Part shown: piece after piece, positions 1-11,509 of the stretch
Position numbering within the stretch: the first letter of the stretch is position 1
Layout: each line of letters opens with the position of its first letter
DNA from: Lojkania enalia
Taxonomy: Eukaryota; Ascomycota; Dothideomycetes; Pleosporales
Direction: 5' to 3'
DNA length: 64,000 bases
Assembly (NCBI GenBank): GCA_010094045.1
Contig: ML986578.1
Location: 806,001 to 870,000 of the forward strand
Position numbers and translations under genes: made by a program
Notes under the pieces: model-generated
The model's input: only the letters and a program-made list of their open reading frames with translations
The model's database searches: none
Told to the model about the DNA's origin: nothing

Positions 1-981
1 TCATCAATCATCTGCCATCAACGACCCATCAACAACCCCATAACAATACGCCGAAAGCCCAACACTATCCAGTCCACATTCCTATTTAGCCAAATTTCCA
101 AAAAGCATGGGATGTGGATGACATATATGTACTTTTGTGCAATGTATGGTGCGATAAGCAAGGATCGCATTTTCAACGCCACTTACTTAGCCCACCATCA
201 GCGACCAGCGACCGACGACCCATCAACAGCCCTCAACAGTTAACCACCCATCAATTCCCGAATAAACCGCAAATCTCCCATTTCTAAGAGAATCCTACGT
301 TCGTGTGCATCACCTCCATCTCAGCTATCCTACGCTCATTACCGCTCCATCGCCAGCCCCGACAACCCCTGTCCGCGGAGTGACAGTCCAAGCAAGCAGT
401 AACGTTACCAGTAAACGACACTCTTTTTGCCGAAATTGCCTTGTTGGGAAAGTCTTGGGCCTGGCGTGAGTCGGATAACTATTGGTCTGTGTAGTTCTGG
501 TCACGGGGTATATTGAATGTGATTGGTGGAAATGGGATGGTGTATGGTTAGACGAAACGTGGTATATGAGGTGGGGAAATTGGTGATGGGCTAGAGGAGA
601 TTTATGTGGCGGTAGCGATTGGTTATGCGATGAGGTGAGGGGGGATGGTGCTTTGTTGTGTAGTGTTAGGTGCTGGTGATGGGCCCGAGGATCAGGTGCA
701 GGCGATTCGTATACCTCGTTGTGCTTTTCCCGAGGACGAAGACTGCTGGATTGTGCGCATCTTTATCGAAACAACCCCGCGCTTATAGAAAAACACTTGG
801 GCTTCAATTTGGATGTGTTGTACAAGGATAGCTAGATAGTCCCCAATAGTGAGACATGGATTGCTATGTACATACAGTCTATAATATGTCTATGATAATG
901 TCATATTTACAGATTCACTCGCAAAATTCTAAGAAAGCAACCAAGCTTTCATGCGCTTACAGAGCCCCAAAGTCAATGATT
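1..981. other. Non-coding flank, no gene seen
   Basis: No convincing coding sequence was found. The first 250 bases are low-complexity, with a degenerate CCATCAACA-type motif recurring at about 20-40 and 205-250. The rest is probably the 3' flank of the transporter gene that ends at 982. Confidence 0.4.
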
Positions 982-2628
982 CTATGGGGACTTAGAAACC
1001 ACTTCGATCTTACTAACTTCGACGTCTTTTCCGCTCATATTTTCAAGATCCCTGGAAGCATCAGATGGCGCATCAACACCAACCCGGCTCTCGGTGAACG
1101 CATCGAGCTCCTTGGCCTTGAACAAGTTCAAGTAGATAGGGAATGAGTACGCCACCAAGAATCCACCAAGTGGCACGCTCATGGCAATCCTTGCATTGCG
1201 AGCATCTACCACGGCTCCCAGCATAGGCGGGAAGACGGCACCACCCGATACCGATGCGACTAAGAACGAAGCGCCTCGCTTGGTGTGGCGACCGAGGCCA
1301 CGAAGGGAGAGGGTGAAGATAGTCGGGAAAATGCAAGACTCGAAGAAGAGGACCAAGCTGAGCATGGCGATACCGGCGTCGCCATGTGTTCCCATTGATG
1401 CCGAGATGAAGATGATTATGCCGGTCATGAAGGTGAACAGAACCAAACGTGGCCTAACAAATTTCATCAATAGAGCAGCTGAAAAGCGTCCGATAGCGAA
1501 GAGGCCCTGGGCGACGGCGAGTAGATTGGCGCCATCGGCTGACGAGAGGGAAGGTTTGGCTTCAGTCACGTAGTGAATGAAGTATCCAGCAATAGCAACT
1601 TGGGAACCGACGTAGCAGAACTGAGCGATCACACCCCAGAAGAGGGTGTATTGACGGCGGAAAGGCTTATCGGTGTATCCTGTCTCTGAAGATGTTTGTT
1701 CCGCTTGCGCGGCCATATCGGCGTCGGTGACTTCCGGGATAGGGGCGAAGAAGAATACGACCGCTAAAAGAAAGACGAAACAAGCAATTCCAAGATAGAC
1801 CCATTGGACAGATTGAAGACTGTCCGCATCGCCGTGTACATCTTTGAAGATGACGAAAGACGCAAGGACGGGAGCAACTACACTGCCGATAGCCTGAACA
1901 CTATTAGCGACTACTACCTCAAGTTTGACATCGATGGGCAATAGCGTACCTGGAAAGCTTGGGACAGGTTCAGCCGGAATTCAGACCACTTTGGCGGACC
2001 GCAAGTAGCGATAAAAGGATTGGCGCTAGTTTCGAGTGTGGACAGTCCGCTGCCAACAACGAACATTGCGCCACAGAAGCCCCCAAAAGATCTTTTCATG
2101 CCACTAGGCCAGAATAGCAGAGCACCAATGCCATAGACCGACAAGCCAAGGATGAAAGTCCATCTATAACCAAACTTCCGTACCACCCATCCACTGTACG
2201 TCAGCGGGCCGATAAAATAGGCTCCGAAATAGGCGCCTTGAAGCCCAGCGGATTCGGCGGCCGAGATGTGAAGGGTTTCTTGAAAGTGTTTATTCAGCAC
2301 ATCGAGTAGACCGTATGCAAATCCCCACCTGGACAACGTGAGCATGGATTCTCGGAACATTTTGTTATATGTACTATATAGCCGCTTCCATGCCATTCTA
2401 GTTATGTCGAAGGGCCAGAAGCGGGCTGAAAGAATAGCAGGAGGGCCGGTATCCGAATACTTACATGAAGAAAAGGACAGTGACGAGGGCGACTGGAATG
2501 ACCGATTGCCTCGTAGTAATCTCCCCAGCACCTGTCACAGCATAATCATCAACGCTCTGGCGACGACAGCTATTGGCTATGGCGTCAGCCGCTAAAGGTC
2601 GACGACCAAACTTGAAGTCGACACCCAT
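982..2628 (-). CDS. MFS transporter, FHS / L-fucose permease type
   Basis: A sugar transporter of the plasma membrane, probably a proton symporter; the substrate is not shown by sequence. Three exons were read on the minus strand: 2628-2465, 2328-1950 and 1893-982, giving 484 codons plus stop. The introns are 136 nt (GTAAGT...CCAG) and 56 nt (GTACGC...TTCAG), and both joins keep frame. The first intron joins VLFFM to WGFAYGLLDVLNKHFQ, the hallmark first helix of the FucP family. The second joins LNLSQAFQ to AIGSVVAPVLASF, the family's fifth-helix motif. ETSANPFIA precedes it. About 12 hydrophobic segments are present, with a hydrophilic C-terminus of about 45 residues. The start ATG at 2628 opens a 54-codon hydrophilic N-terminus, typical for fungal members. 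The gene has no pathway partners beside it. Confidence 0.85.
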
Positions 2629-4190
2629 GATATAATATCGAGATGACTAGGTAGCTGGAGATGGGATGAGGAAAATGAGGGGAATTTCTGAGGGTATGAA
2701 TGCTCAGGCAATCAGAAAGTGGATAAAAGACGGAGTTGGAGAAGCTGCTGATGTTTTTCTGCCAGCGGTTACCACCGAAGATTATATAGAAATTGAAGCC
2801 TGACGGTATAGAGTGATTGAATTGATGCACAGTCGAGCATAACGCGACGCCCAACCAATCGCATACCTCATCAGCAGGCGTAGCTTAGCTGCATGCGGCA
2901 ATTCAGATCGGTCCGACAACAGCTCCTGTCCGGCATCTGCAATTAGTCGAATAAGGATAGAGCCCCTGTCGCTCAACATACTTACCTGCAAGATAATCCC
3001 GACCATAAGCCAGCCGGCATATGTCGGTTCATCTTCGGTGCCTGAAGATTGTGGAGGGCGGGCCGAATGTTTTAGTGGCTGTGGAGAATATGGGTGGTAT
3101 CAAGCGAGCCGTCCTAATGGATGCTAACCCCGCGTTCAGATCGATGAAGCGTTGACAAAATCACTGCCAATAGGCTAGAGAGCCCGGCTAAGACTGCTCG
3201 ATGTTGAGATAGTCAAACATAAAGAGGATACGAGTCCGTAAGCCCTTCGCGAGGATCTCACCCAAAGGAACGGCATGCTCTGAAAAGGCTTTCGAACGTG
3301 TTGAGCCCCAAAGCGGTTTATGACGAGGGCAAAGCCCTTCACCAAATTACATAATAGCTGAGCCGCCTTAGGGCAACTAAGCTCACCGGCTGCCATCTAG
3401 ATCTCTCGTGTCATTCGGAGCTTGTATGTCCTGCTGAAGACGGTAGAAGCGTTGTTCCTTACCTATCATAAGGAGGACTAACCCTGCACCTCCCTGGCTC
3501 GAAAACCTAATGCGCTAGAATCATGAGCGAATTTTCTCTTGCGTTAGTTTCATGCGTATTGAAGAGCATTGTCGTGATGCGGAGGTGAGTGCCCGTCCGA
3601 AGAGCAACCGGCAGATAGAGACTTGGGCGTGGTTCTAACGGCTTTCGAGGAGATTTTTCGTGTTCATACATGTCCAATAGATAAAAAGTCCAGCAAGCCA
3701 TTGTGATAATGCATGCTCAAACCTGAGCCAACTATGTTCTAGATGCATATGCTGCTAAACTATATCCGGTTCGCTCTAACATAATATGGCCGACAATTTG
3801 CGCGATCGCTGTATCTCGGAAAGAATATCGGTCGCCAAGTATCCTCATGGCATGCTTAGTAGCTTTTATGGGCCCACTTTAAGCCTCAGCTTTGAGCCCA
3901 GCCTCATAAATAGTCGTCGATTAGATACACGCCCAGGCTATTCAACGAGGAAGGTGAGTACAGTGGTATCGAAAATTTCCAAGGACGGCATAACTTGAAT
4001 TTCGTGAAGCTGCATACGCGATATCAGGCCTTGCGTGGGCCTCAAGAATGCTACTGTATGCTGGCGAATATGAAGAAGCAAATCAGCAACCGATCAATCA
4101 CTTGATCCCGTTGCAGGTATCTGCTACTCGAGCATAAGGCGACTAAGACCGCCTTCGATAATTGATTTCTTCTACAACTCAAAGGCTCGT
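2629..4190. other. Intergenic, no gene recognised
   Basis: Only open frames shorter than 90 codons occur, without family resemblance. A GTAAGT donor-like site follows a short minus-strand frame near 3006-2985; it could be a 5' UTR intron of the transporter or chance. Confidence 0.4.
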
Positions 4191-4877
4191 CTATCCCTTC
4201 TTCACCGCCTTATCTACCCCAAGAATCTTTCCAAACTCTTCCACAAACACAGTGCCTACCTCCTCCACGCTCTTCCCTTTCACCCCTTCCTTCTCGAAAC
4301 TCGTCGCCCTCTTCCCCTCAAGCCCACACGCCACAATCCTATCAAACCACCAGAGATCTGTATTCACATTCAATCCGATGCCATGGCTAGTAATATGCCT
4401 CCTCATATGCACACCAATTGCAGCAATCTTATCATCGGGCGTTGTCCACACACCCGTATGCTCTGTCGTCATGGCCTTGATCCCATATCGCGCACATGTC
4501 GCGATTAAACTCTTCTCTAAGACGCATACATAGTCTCTAGGCGATATCCTATGAGTTTTAAGATCAATAATTGGGTACGCAACAAGCTGACCCGGCCCAT
4601 GGAAGGTGGTCTGCCCGCCCCTCATCGCCTCCACGAATTCCGCGCGTCCATTGGCTCGAAGGTATTCCTGCTGCCCACAAGACACTTTGCCTATCTCTCG
4701 GCGACCACAAGTGTATACCGGGGGAAATTCGGCGGTTATAACATGCGGTTCGGGGACTGGGTAGTCTTTTCCTCTACGTTTAGCTTCGAGGAATTGGGCG
4801 ACAAGGGATTCTTGGATGCGGGAGACGGTAGCATAGTTCAAGCCGGATTGTATAGGAATGTGGATTAGGCGCCGCAT
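4191..4877 (-). CDS. LIP2: Octanoyl-[ACP]:protein N-octanoyltransferase (lipoate biosynthesis)
   Basis: Transfers octanoyl from acyl carrier protein to the lipoyl domains of mitochondrial 2-oxoacid dehydrogenases and glycine cleavage H protein, the first step of protein lipoylation. The single exon encodes 228 aa, the usual size for LipB/LIP2. It carries the family blocks: the N-terminal VYTCGRRE segment, RGGQTTFHGPGQLVAYPI (substrate pocket), KIAAIGVHMRR with the conserved lysine, ITSHGIGLNVNTDL, and ACGLEGKRATS with the conserved catalytic cysteine. The start is the first ATG of the frame (MRRLIHIPIQSG), compatible with a short mitochondrial targeting segment. It is divergent from POP7, with 311 bp between the two start codons. 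Confidence 0.95.
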   Translation of the reverse strand: MRRLIHIPIQSGLNYATVSRIQESLVAQFLEAKRRGKDYPVPEPHVITAEFPPVYTCGRREIGKVSCGQQEYLRANGRAEFVEAMRGGQTTFHGPGQLVAYPIIDLKTHRISPRDYVCVLEKSLIATCARYGIKAMTTEHTGVWTTPDDKIAAIGVHMRRHITSHGIGLNVNTDLWWFDRIVACGLEGKRATSFEKEGVKGKSVEEVGTVFVEEFGKILGVDKAVKKG

Positions 4878-5188
4878 TGGGCATGAATTGTATACCAGCT
4901 GTTATTGTGTCATGATAGGTGGAGCAGATCGAGGTTGCGACGGGAGGAAATAGATGCATGGAGAGTAGCTTCGGCTTGGGCTCCTGATCGAGCCGTGCGC
5001 CACTCGCTGGCTATCGATAAACTTTTTGAGCCTCATCTTAAATTGAGCATCAACAACGCGTCACAGTTTCTCGACCCAACAACGGGCTTCGAGGGAATTC
5101 TTTCTCCCATTTCCCACATTTTCTGGCGTCTTTGCCTATATCTGCAACTGAGTCTCTAATTGCGCTGTCCGCAACTCTTCCCCCAGCC
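4878..5188. promoter_or_regulatory. Shared upstream region of LIP2 and POP7
   Basis: These 311 bp separate two divergent start codons, so the promoters of both genes must lie here or overlap the genes. No specific element is recognised. Confidence 0.4.
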
Positions 5189-6090
5189 ATGAAAGGCAAG
5201 AAAAGGGCACGCGACGGGAACGAACTGCCCCACAACGAACCCCAACCCCAGGACCAACCTTCGAACTCAAGCCCTATACAAAACAATCAACTAGCGTCCC
5301 GCAACACCCCCAAACCATCAGAATCCCATCCCCTCCCCAAAAAGCAAAAACTCAATAACCCGATCCCCACTACCTCACAACGTTCCGCGAATCCACCCGC
5401 CCAACCCCCCAAACGCAAGCTCCCACGCCTCCCAAAAAGTAAGCACTTGTCTATCCTTCACCTTCATTTTCGTATGAGCATACTAACAAACCTTTAGATG
5501 CTACAATATCAAAACGCCCACTTCTCCACCCGCCAATCCCACACCCCCACACCTCCTCCGCCCATGCAAAAACCCTCTACATAACCGCCCACACGCCCTT
5601 CATCCCCACCGTGAAACGCGTTCGCACACTCCTCTCGCACATCTCCGCCCGCGCCACGCAATCCCAGTCCACCCTCTCCAATCTTACGCGGAAAAAAGCG
5701 CGGGGTCGTTTGAACGAGAGGGATGTGGAACGCAGGATCGCGGACGCGAAGAATAATAGGGAAGCGGGTAAAGGGGTGGAAAAGGTGTTTTTGAAGGCAA
5801 CGGGGAGGGCGATTACCCGGGCGTTGGAGGTGGGGGTTTATTTTCAAGGGGATGTGGAGTGTGTGGTTAAGGTGGAGGTGGGGAGTGTGAGGGCTATTGA
5901 GGACATTGAGGTTAGGGCGGAGAACGGGGGCAGCGAGGAGGAGGGGTCTATGAATGTAGATGGAGACGGTGCTCAGGGATGCGAGGGAGAGGGGAAGAGT
6001 GTGAGAAGGGAGGAGGAACAAGTGCAGGAGGTGTTGGAGACGAGGATACGTTCGCTGAGTTCGATTACGGTTGCTATTGGGTTGAAATGA
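5189..6090 (+). CDS. POP7: RNase P/MRP protein subunit POP7 (Rpp20-like)
   Basis: A nuclear/nucleolar subunit of RNase P and RNase MRP, which process tRNA 5' ends and pre-rRNA; in the known complexes Pop7 pairs with Pop6 on the RNA P3 domain. Exons are 5189-5438 and 5498-6090, with a 59-nt intron (GTAAGC...TACTAACAAACCTTTAG); 280 aa in frame. The first 85 residues are basic, Pro/Gln-rich and probably disordered. The Alba-like core follows: KTLYITAHTPFIPTVKRVRT, a basic helix (LSHISARATQSQST), then EKVFLKATGRAITRALEVGV, which matches the Rpp20/Pop7 signature. The acidic tail (EENGGSEEEGS-like) precedes a last strand, RIRSLSSITVAIGLK. The gene is longer than yeast Pop7 because of these extensions, as is common in filamentous fungi. 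Confidence 0.85.
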
Positions 6091-7288
6091 TGATTCCTCT
6101 GAGGGTATGAAACATGTAGCATCTGCGGGGAATATGCGACAGATTGGCAAGCCTCCTACATAAAATAAAGTCAAATATGGTGTAAAGGAAGCTGCCATCC
6201 TTGGTCCAACTAACGTATAATTTATAATATTGATTTTATAGTGTTTGCATAACTTCAGTGTTGTTTACGAAGTCAATCTTTGCCTTACGGAGCCACGACA
6301 GTGCACGCGTCAAAAAATAATACACAATATATTCAACACATCAATTCGGTACCTCGAAACAGCAAGATGAAGTAAATCAATATGTATCATTGAAGTCCCC
6401 AAGTAGAAATCCCACCCCATCTTTCCTAATCCTCTCCCCAAAGAAAAAGCGCTCAAAGGAGTGTCTGTCTCATACTTCTACAAAGGAAAAAAAAAAAAAA
6501 AACTTAAGCGAAAATTACAATGAACGTAATCGGTTGTTACCATGTCCTAGCGATAGGTGTCAATCACCCTGCTAGCTTAAAACCCAAGCGCATATCCAAT
6601 AAATGAAAAGGGAGAGAAGGAGAGTGAGGGGTACTGAAAACCCGCTAGAAACAACAAATTCGCCTAGCCTTACAGAAACAGGAATCTCAAAGAGCCGTCA
6701 AAACGCCAATTGGTGCCCTTTTGGCTCCCACAATCAACTCCAAAGAACGTCCCCACCCAATCCCAAGATGCAAGGAAAGGTAAGAGCTATACACGTTTTC
6801 ATGCCCTAATAGGATGTATGATGGGCTATAGCAAGGGAAAACATATGAAAATGTGTTGTCGAGTTCGTCGCACGAGTCTCTCGTCGAGCATGTATAACCA
6901 TGTGTGCGATGATGATAGGTCACCCAATGAGACCGCATTTCGTGTTCGTAAGTGGTAACTTTCTCCAGCGGCGTAAAACCATACAGGCTCATTGCGCGTG
7001 TCCAAACCAAGCGTGGCGAAGTCCTCGTCGAATGTCTGTGAATATGGCTGCAAAGATCGCGATTGCAGATCAGAGACACCTCTTGTTCTATTGTCATCAA
7101 ATCAATACTGCCACGACCATTGGCTAGGGTTTTATTAGTTTGAGCGCCGTCAATCCTGAGAAGTCGCAACTCCGATACTCTACAGTTGCCGTACGTGGCT
7201 TCCTTCTCCATTGCAAAGCATCCCAAGCCTCCCCAGAAGCGACGGCGGGGCGGACTGCAGTAGTAGACAATTGCCGACTACTATGCGT
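6091..7288. other. Intergenic between convergent genes
   Basis: About 1.2 kb between the 3' ends of POP7 and the FHA gene, so it should hold both 3' UTRs. There is a poly-A run at about 6487-6502. The short open frames show no family resemblance. Confidence 0.4.
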
Positions 7289-9602
7289 TCACCTCTCTAC
7301 CTTTGGATACTGGTTTAGCCAGGCCATAACCGCAACGCCTAACGCAACAACGGTTAAAATCGAGACTGCGGGAGCACCGTGTGTGATTGCTAAGTCGCTA
7401 CGATTCGATTGTCGGGTTGCGAGCGCGTGCGAGGATTTTGCGGAGTTGAAAGCATCCTCGTGGTTAACGGATCGCCCATTCTGTAACCCGACCTTACGTA
7501 GTATGGCGCCTGAGCCCTCCTCCTCCACGTCCTTCTCGTTGATAATCGTTATCTCTCCCTCCTCAGTCTCGTCTTCTTCCTCAGAGCCGTCAAGCGTTGC
7601 GTTGGGCGAAGATCGTGCAAGATCGCTGTTACTTCTGCTACGCCGCTTGGCCTCCTTGTTCGCTTTCTTTGCGTCCTCTTGCCTAATCTTTTCCACCATC
7701 TCTGCGAGACTCTTTCGGTGGGATGCACTTTCAGCTTCCGCGGTCTCAGCTCGTTGGCGATACTTCTCCATCTGCTGCTTCATCTCGTTCATTTCAGACA
7801 TCATCAATTCTAGACGTTGCTGAAGGCGAGCAGTCGCAACATCAGCGATACTCGGAGAAATCGAACCATTCTCGAGCTTGGTGCTCCCCTCTGTTTCCGG
7901 CTGCAATGTAGTGCTAGAAGTAGAATCGTCCTTATCGATAGATGGGGCTGCGGGTGCTTGTTGGTCCTTGAGGGATTCCTTCTCCAACCGGTTCGCCCGC
8001 TCCTCTGCATTCTCTCTTGCGCGACGCTCTTCACTTAACAAACTCTCTAGATCCCGTAAACGGATACTTTGAGACTCGAGTTCTTTCTTAGTAGATGAAA
8101 GTTCGTCGGTGAGCGAGGACAACTGAGAGCTTGACTCTGAACGGATTGGTGAGCCAATGCTCTTCGGTCGCTCGGTTTCAGGCCTCTTAAGAGAAGGCTG
8201 ATGTGCGTCAGGCTTTTCGGGCAGCGGCTGCTGAGGCGGGGGTGCTGGAGGCTCAGAGAATCTCGCTTTAAGATCCTTAATCGGGGAAACCCGAACATGG
8301 TTAGCTGGTGATGGTCTCATTGGCTCCTTCTTGGAATCAACTGCTAATATGGAGTTAATGTACTGGTGAGTTTGCTGCAGTTCCTGCGATTGCTGCCTAG
8401 CAGCTTTGATGTCGGCCTGTAATGATTTATTATTATAGTTCGAAGAGACGTTGAGTACGCCAACTCACATTGAGTTTCTTCACTATCTGCTCCATAGAGA
8501 TTGGCTGCAGCCAAAAGTTTGTGTGCCTTTGCTGCTGTTGCATAGCGCCAACATTGTTTGCCATTGCACCTGGCGGACCCTGGAGCCGGCTACCGTTCAT
8601 TGACCCTTGGCTAGGTGTCCGGCCCCGGATATTCCCAATTTGTGTCTGGCCGCCTGGACCCATGAGGTTAGACATTTGAGAGTTCTCGAGCTCGCCAAAA
8701 TTGAGGTCCAGCATGTTGTTACCTGAACTTGGGTAGAAGCCGGCATGTTCTACACGAGCTGCGACCTTGTGATGCACGATCGTCTTCTGATCTTCGCTGA
8801 CGATATCGATCCCAAGCTCTAGCATGTCCTGTTCGCGCAGTTCATGGGGATCCGAGTCGCGGTTCTCCTGTGATAATCGTTGGCCGTTGACGAAGGTGCC
8901 GTTGGAGGACTTGACATCACGAATCCAAATCTTGCCATTCCTATCAGCCCAAATTTCTGCATGCTGTCTCGAGAGAACTTTGGAGTCGAAGTAGCCATTC
9001 AGCGGTGTGGGTATTGTCTTATTGTTCGTCTGCCGGCCAATACGGAGGACATCGGGGAAGAAAGGAACATTGATGGTCTTGCGCTCAAAGGTGCCATTCA
9101 TGGGTATCAAATGTAGAATCGCAGTATTCTCCTGCCCCTGTGGACGCGGGGCGCCATTCTGTTGCGTCTGGGACTGCCCATTAAGCTGTGACGGCACCAT
9201 AGGGGCGGGCGTGTGAAGTGCGGATATGGCAGAGGCTGCTGAGGGGCCCGAACCTGCGGATGCGATAGACTGTGGTCGAGCAGTGGATATACCGGCGATG
9301 GGTTCTGCTTTGGACGTTGGCCATAGCCCTCTTGGCGGTTTCTTCCGTGCAGCCCACGTCTGCCCTTCACCTGCTGGCGCGGGCCCGACGCCGTTTGCTT
9401 GAGACGACGCGGTCGAAAGGGTCGAGCTCGAGGATGTAGCAGACGACAGAGACGAGGATGAGTTCGATCGCTGGGCGCTCTTGCGCGGCATGAACATCCT
9501 GCTGTAGTCGTCGCCGTTGGCGCCGTTGGGGACGCCGTTAGAGCCGCTCCATCCCTGGCGCGAGATATTCTGGAAATTTGGGGGAGGAGCGACGGCTGTC
9601 AT
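7289..9602 (-). CDS. FHA-domain, coiled-coil, tail-anchored protein (SLMAP/Far9-10/HAM-4/PRO45 type)
   Basis: Likely the fungal SLMAP homologue of the STRIPAK complex, which anchors STRIPAK at the nuclear envelope/ER and mitochondria and acts in hyphal fusion and fruiting (HAM-4 in Neurospora, PRO45 in Sordaria, Far9/Far10/Vps64 in yeast). Exons are 9602-8469 and 8416-7289, separated by a 52-nt intron (GTGAGT...TACAG) in phase 0; 753 aa. The Ser/Gln-rich N-terminus covers about 160 residues. The FHA domain spans about residues 160-290, with RIGRQTNNK, SRQHAEIW and SSNGTFVNG phosphothreonine-binding motifs. A long coiled coil covers about 400-620 (LRDLESLLSEERRARENAEE and following). The last 25-30 residues contain one hydrophobic helix (SILTVVALGVAVMAW) and a short polar tail, as in a tail anchor. 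The order FHA, coiled coil, tail anchor is what supports the assignment; yeast-type Far9 and Far10 cannot be separated here. Confidence 0.85.
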
Positions 9603-10424
9603 TGACTGCGAGGTGCGCGGCGAGCGGCTTCCACAGGCGGAGGTTTGTTATCTACGCAATCCGTCGTCAATTTTTCTCACGCACCCTGTGTTTAGCGCCG
9701 TTGCGGCGTGACGACCCCGAGTTCAGGACCACGACAGTAACAACGAGGGCACAGCCGATCACGCACTCATACGCTGCAGGAGAGGAGAGCAGGCGAGCTC
9801 AGGCAGGGGCAGGAAGCGATGGGATGCTCGTCGCGATGGGGGAGGTCTGTCGTGTGCTGGCCTGTGTAAGTCCGGTGCGATGTGAGGGCGAGGCGGGCGC
9901 CGGGGACAGTAGAAGAGGACAGCAGCGTAGGCGGTCAAGCGAAGGAGGAGGGCGGTAGGGGTGACGGGTAGGGAGTCCGATAGGTGGTCGGAGACAGAGG
10001 AGGGTGCTTGGTAGGTCTGTTTCTTCGAGAGAGCGGAGGAGTTCAGTCGTCCAGGGCCTTGTCCTCTTCTCCACTGCGTGCGCCGCTATGGTTGGCTGAC
10101 AGGCCGACAAGCTGAACGTGATCTGTCAGTCTACGAGGAAACAAAAAGTCAACGGTCGCAGAATTTAATAAGAAATCCAGCACCATATAATTATTGATCT
10201 ACAGGAATAAGACATGGCACTTGATAGAAAGTTCTATGCATTCCAGAGGCGTGGTGAAAGGGTTATTGTCCACGTGATCAATAACCCTACTTCATCCCTC
10301 GGCAAAATCCGCGTGGCATCAAACAGCAAGGTTGGGTTCGAATGACACCACCCGCCGCCCGTCAAACGCCCACTGTTTCTACCCCGTTTGTTTCCTCCAC
10401 TATACAGTGAACTGCTCTGTTACA
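9603..10424. promoter_or_regulatory. Divergent upstream region of the FHA gene and MGR2
   Basis: An 822-bp region between two divergent start codons. A CACGTG E-box lies near 10272-10277. CT/AG-rich stretches typical of fungal promoters occur at about 9780-10090. Confidence 0.4.
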
Positions 10425-10971
10425 ATGCCTGTTCCAGCCGGTTCTGTGCCCAGCGGCCCGCATGGCCCGTCAACTTTTGACAAGCGTACGTCGTCGCTAA
10501 ACTCCAGTTGAGCCATGGCTAACCTATAGCAGTGAAAATGGGTGCTATGATGGGTGGATGTACGTCAACCACCACTCACGGCTCTATTAGTGCCCCACGC
10601 TGACTATGGAATAGCTGTAGGGTTGATCATTGGCTTCATATTCGGTATGCTTCTATCAAATCGCCTACAACTATTTATCTAACAGATCTAGGATTCACAA
10701 ACATCATACGCTTCGGCCCGGGGCCCAATGGGATGCTGCGCACATTGGGGCAGTACATGCTGGGATCAGCAGCGACTTTTGGGTGAGTGCTACCGGCCAC
10801 CTTGGCAAGCCGTTCAATTGCTAACTGACACGACCCAGGTTCTTCATGGGCATCGGCACAACAATTCGAACAGACAGCTCCCCAATAGCCACCGAGGCTT
10901 TCGCGAGAATCAATAAGCGACCAATGATCCTCTCACGCCAATACCAATTCCCTCGAGATAGGAAGAACTAG
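10425..10971 (+). CDS. MGR2: Mgr2/ROMO1 family inner-membrane protein of the TIM23 translocase
   Basis: A mitochondrial inner-membrane protein; yeast Mgr2 couples Tim21 to TIM23 and gates lateral release of preproteins. Five exons were read: 10425-10485, 10533-10559, 10615-10644, 10692-10782 and 10839-10971, giving 113 aa; all four introns are 46-56 nt with GT/AG ends and phases agree. The spliced core reads LKMGAMMGGSVGLIIGFIFG, then FTNIIRFGPGPNGMLRTLGQ, then YMLGSAATFGFFMGIGTTIR: two glycine-rich helices joined by a basic loop, the Romo1/Mgr2 signature. A Pro/Gly-rich N-terminus and a hydrophilic Arg-rich C-tail flank the core. No single long open frame reveals this gene. Exons 2 and 3 are only 27 and 30 nt. 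The third acceptor was chosen to match family length; an alternative 6 nt upstream would add two residues. Confidence 0.9.
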
Positions 10972-11509
10972 ATAGGACGGGCACGCATGTATCAATACCT
11001 CTTTATGAAAGACTGTATAATATACGGGTGGCATGAGCTGTTCGAGACTACGGGATATGTGTATATATACGAAAAGTGGTAATAGCGATAGCGGCATATT
11101 TTAGTGCTCATAGTGCTGTTTTAAGATTATGGCTATATGGGAAGGTTCCGGTTGACTCAATCAACAATAATAAATTGGTGAACGTAGGAAGTTATTTTTA
11201 CATGTGCAATACCGTCCCGCTGTTCTTAAATACGAAGTGCCTCTAAATTTTAATATGCAAAGAGCTCAGTAATAGGTCGTAATCTCCCATCTCACCACCT
11301 TTTAACTTAGGTAAACAAGAGGATAAGATGCGAGTATACTTCTATGAAATATTATGTTATCAATTACTCTATCTCTTTTCTATCCCCCTTAAGACCCATA
11401 CGCATAGAATACATGGTATCTTTTATCCCAACACTCCCTAGTCTCCCAAACATAATAGCACGATTAAATCAAGTACGAATAATAAAAAGAAAGGCATAGC
11501 ACCTCAGGC
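10972..11509. other. Intergenic between convergent MGR2 and ERG4
   Basis: An AT-rich 538-bp stretch that should carry both 3' UTRs. No gene is seen. Confidence 0.4.

Noticed and set aside
10320..10345. GGTTCGAAT motif as a possible tRNA T-arm
   Set aside because: No flanking acceptor stem, A box or matching T-stem could be built; the same was true at 50525 and 25560.
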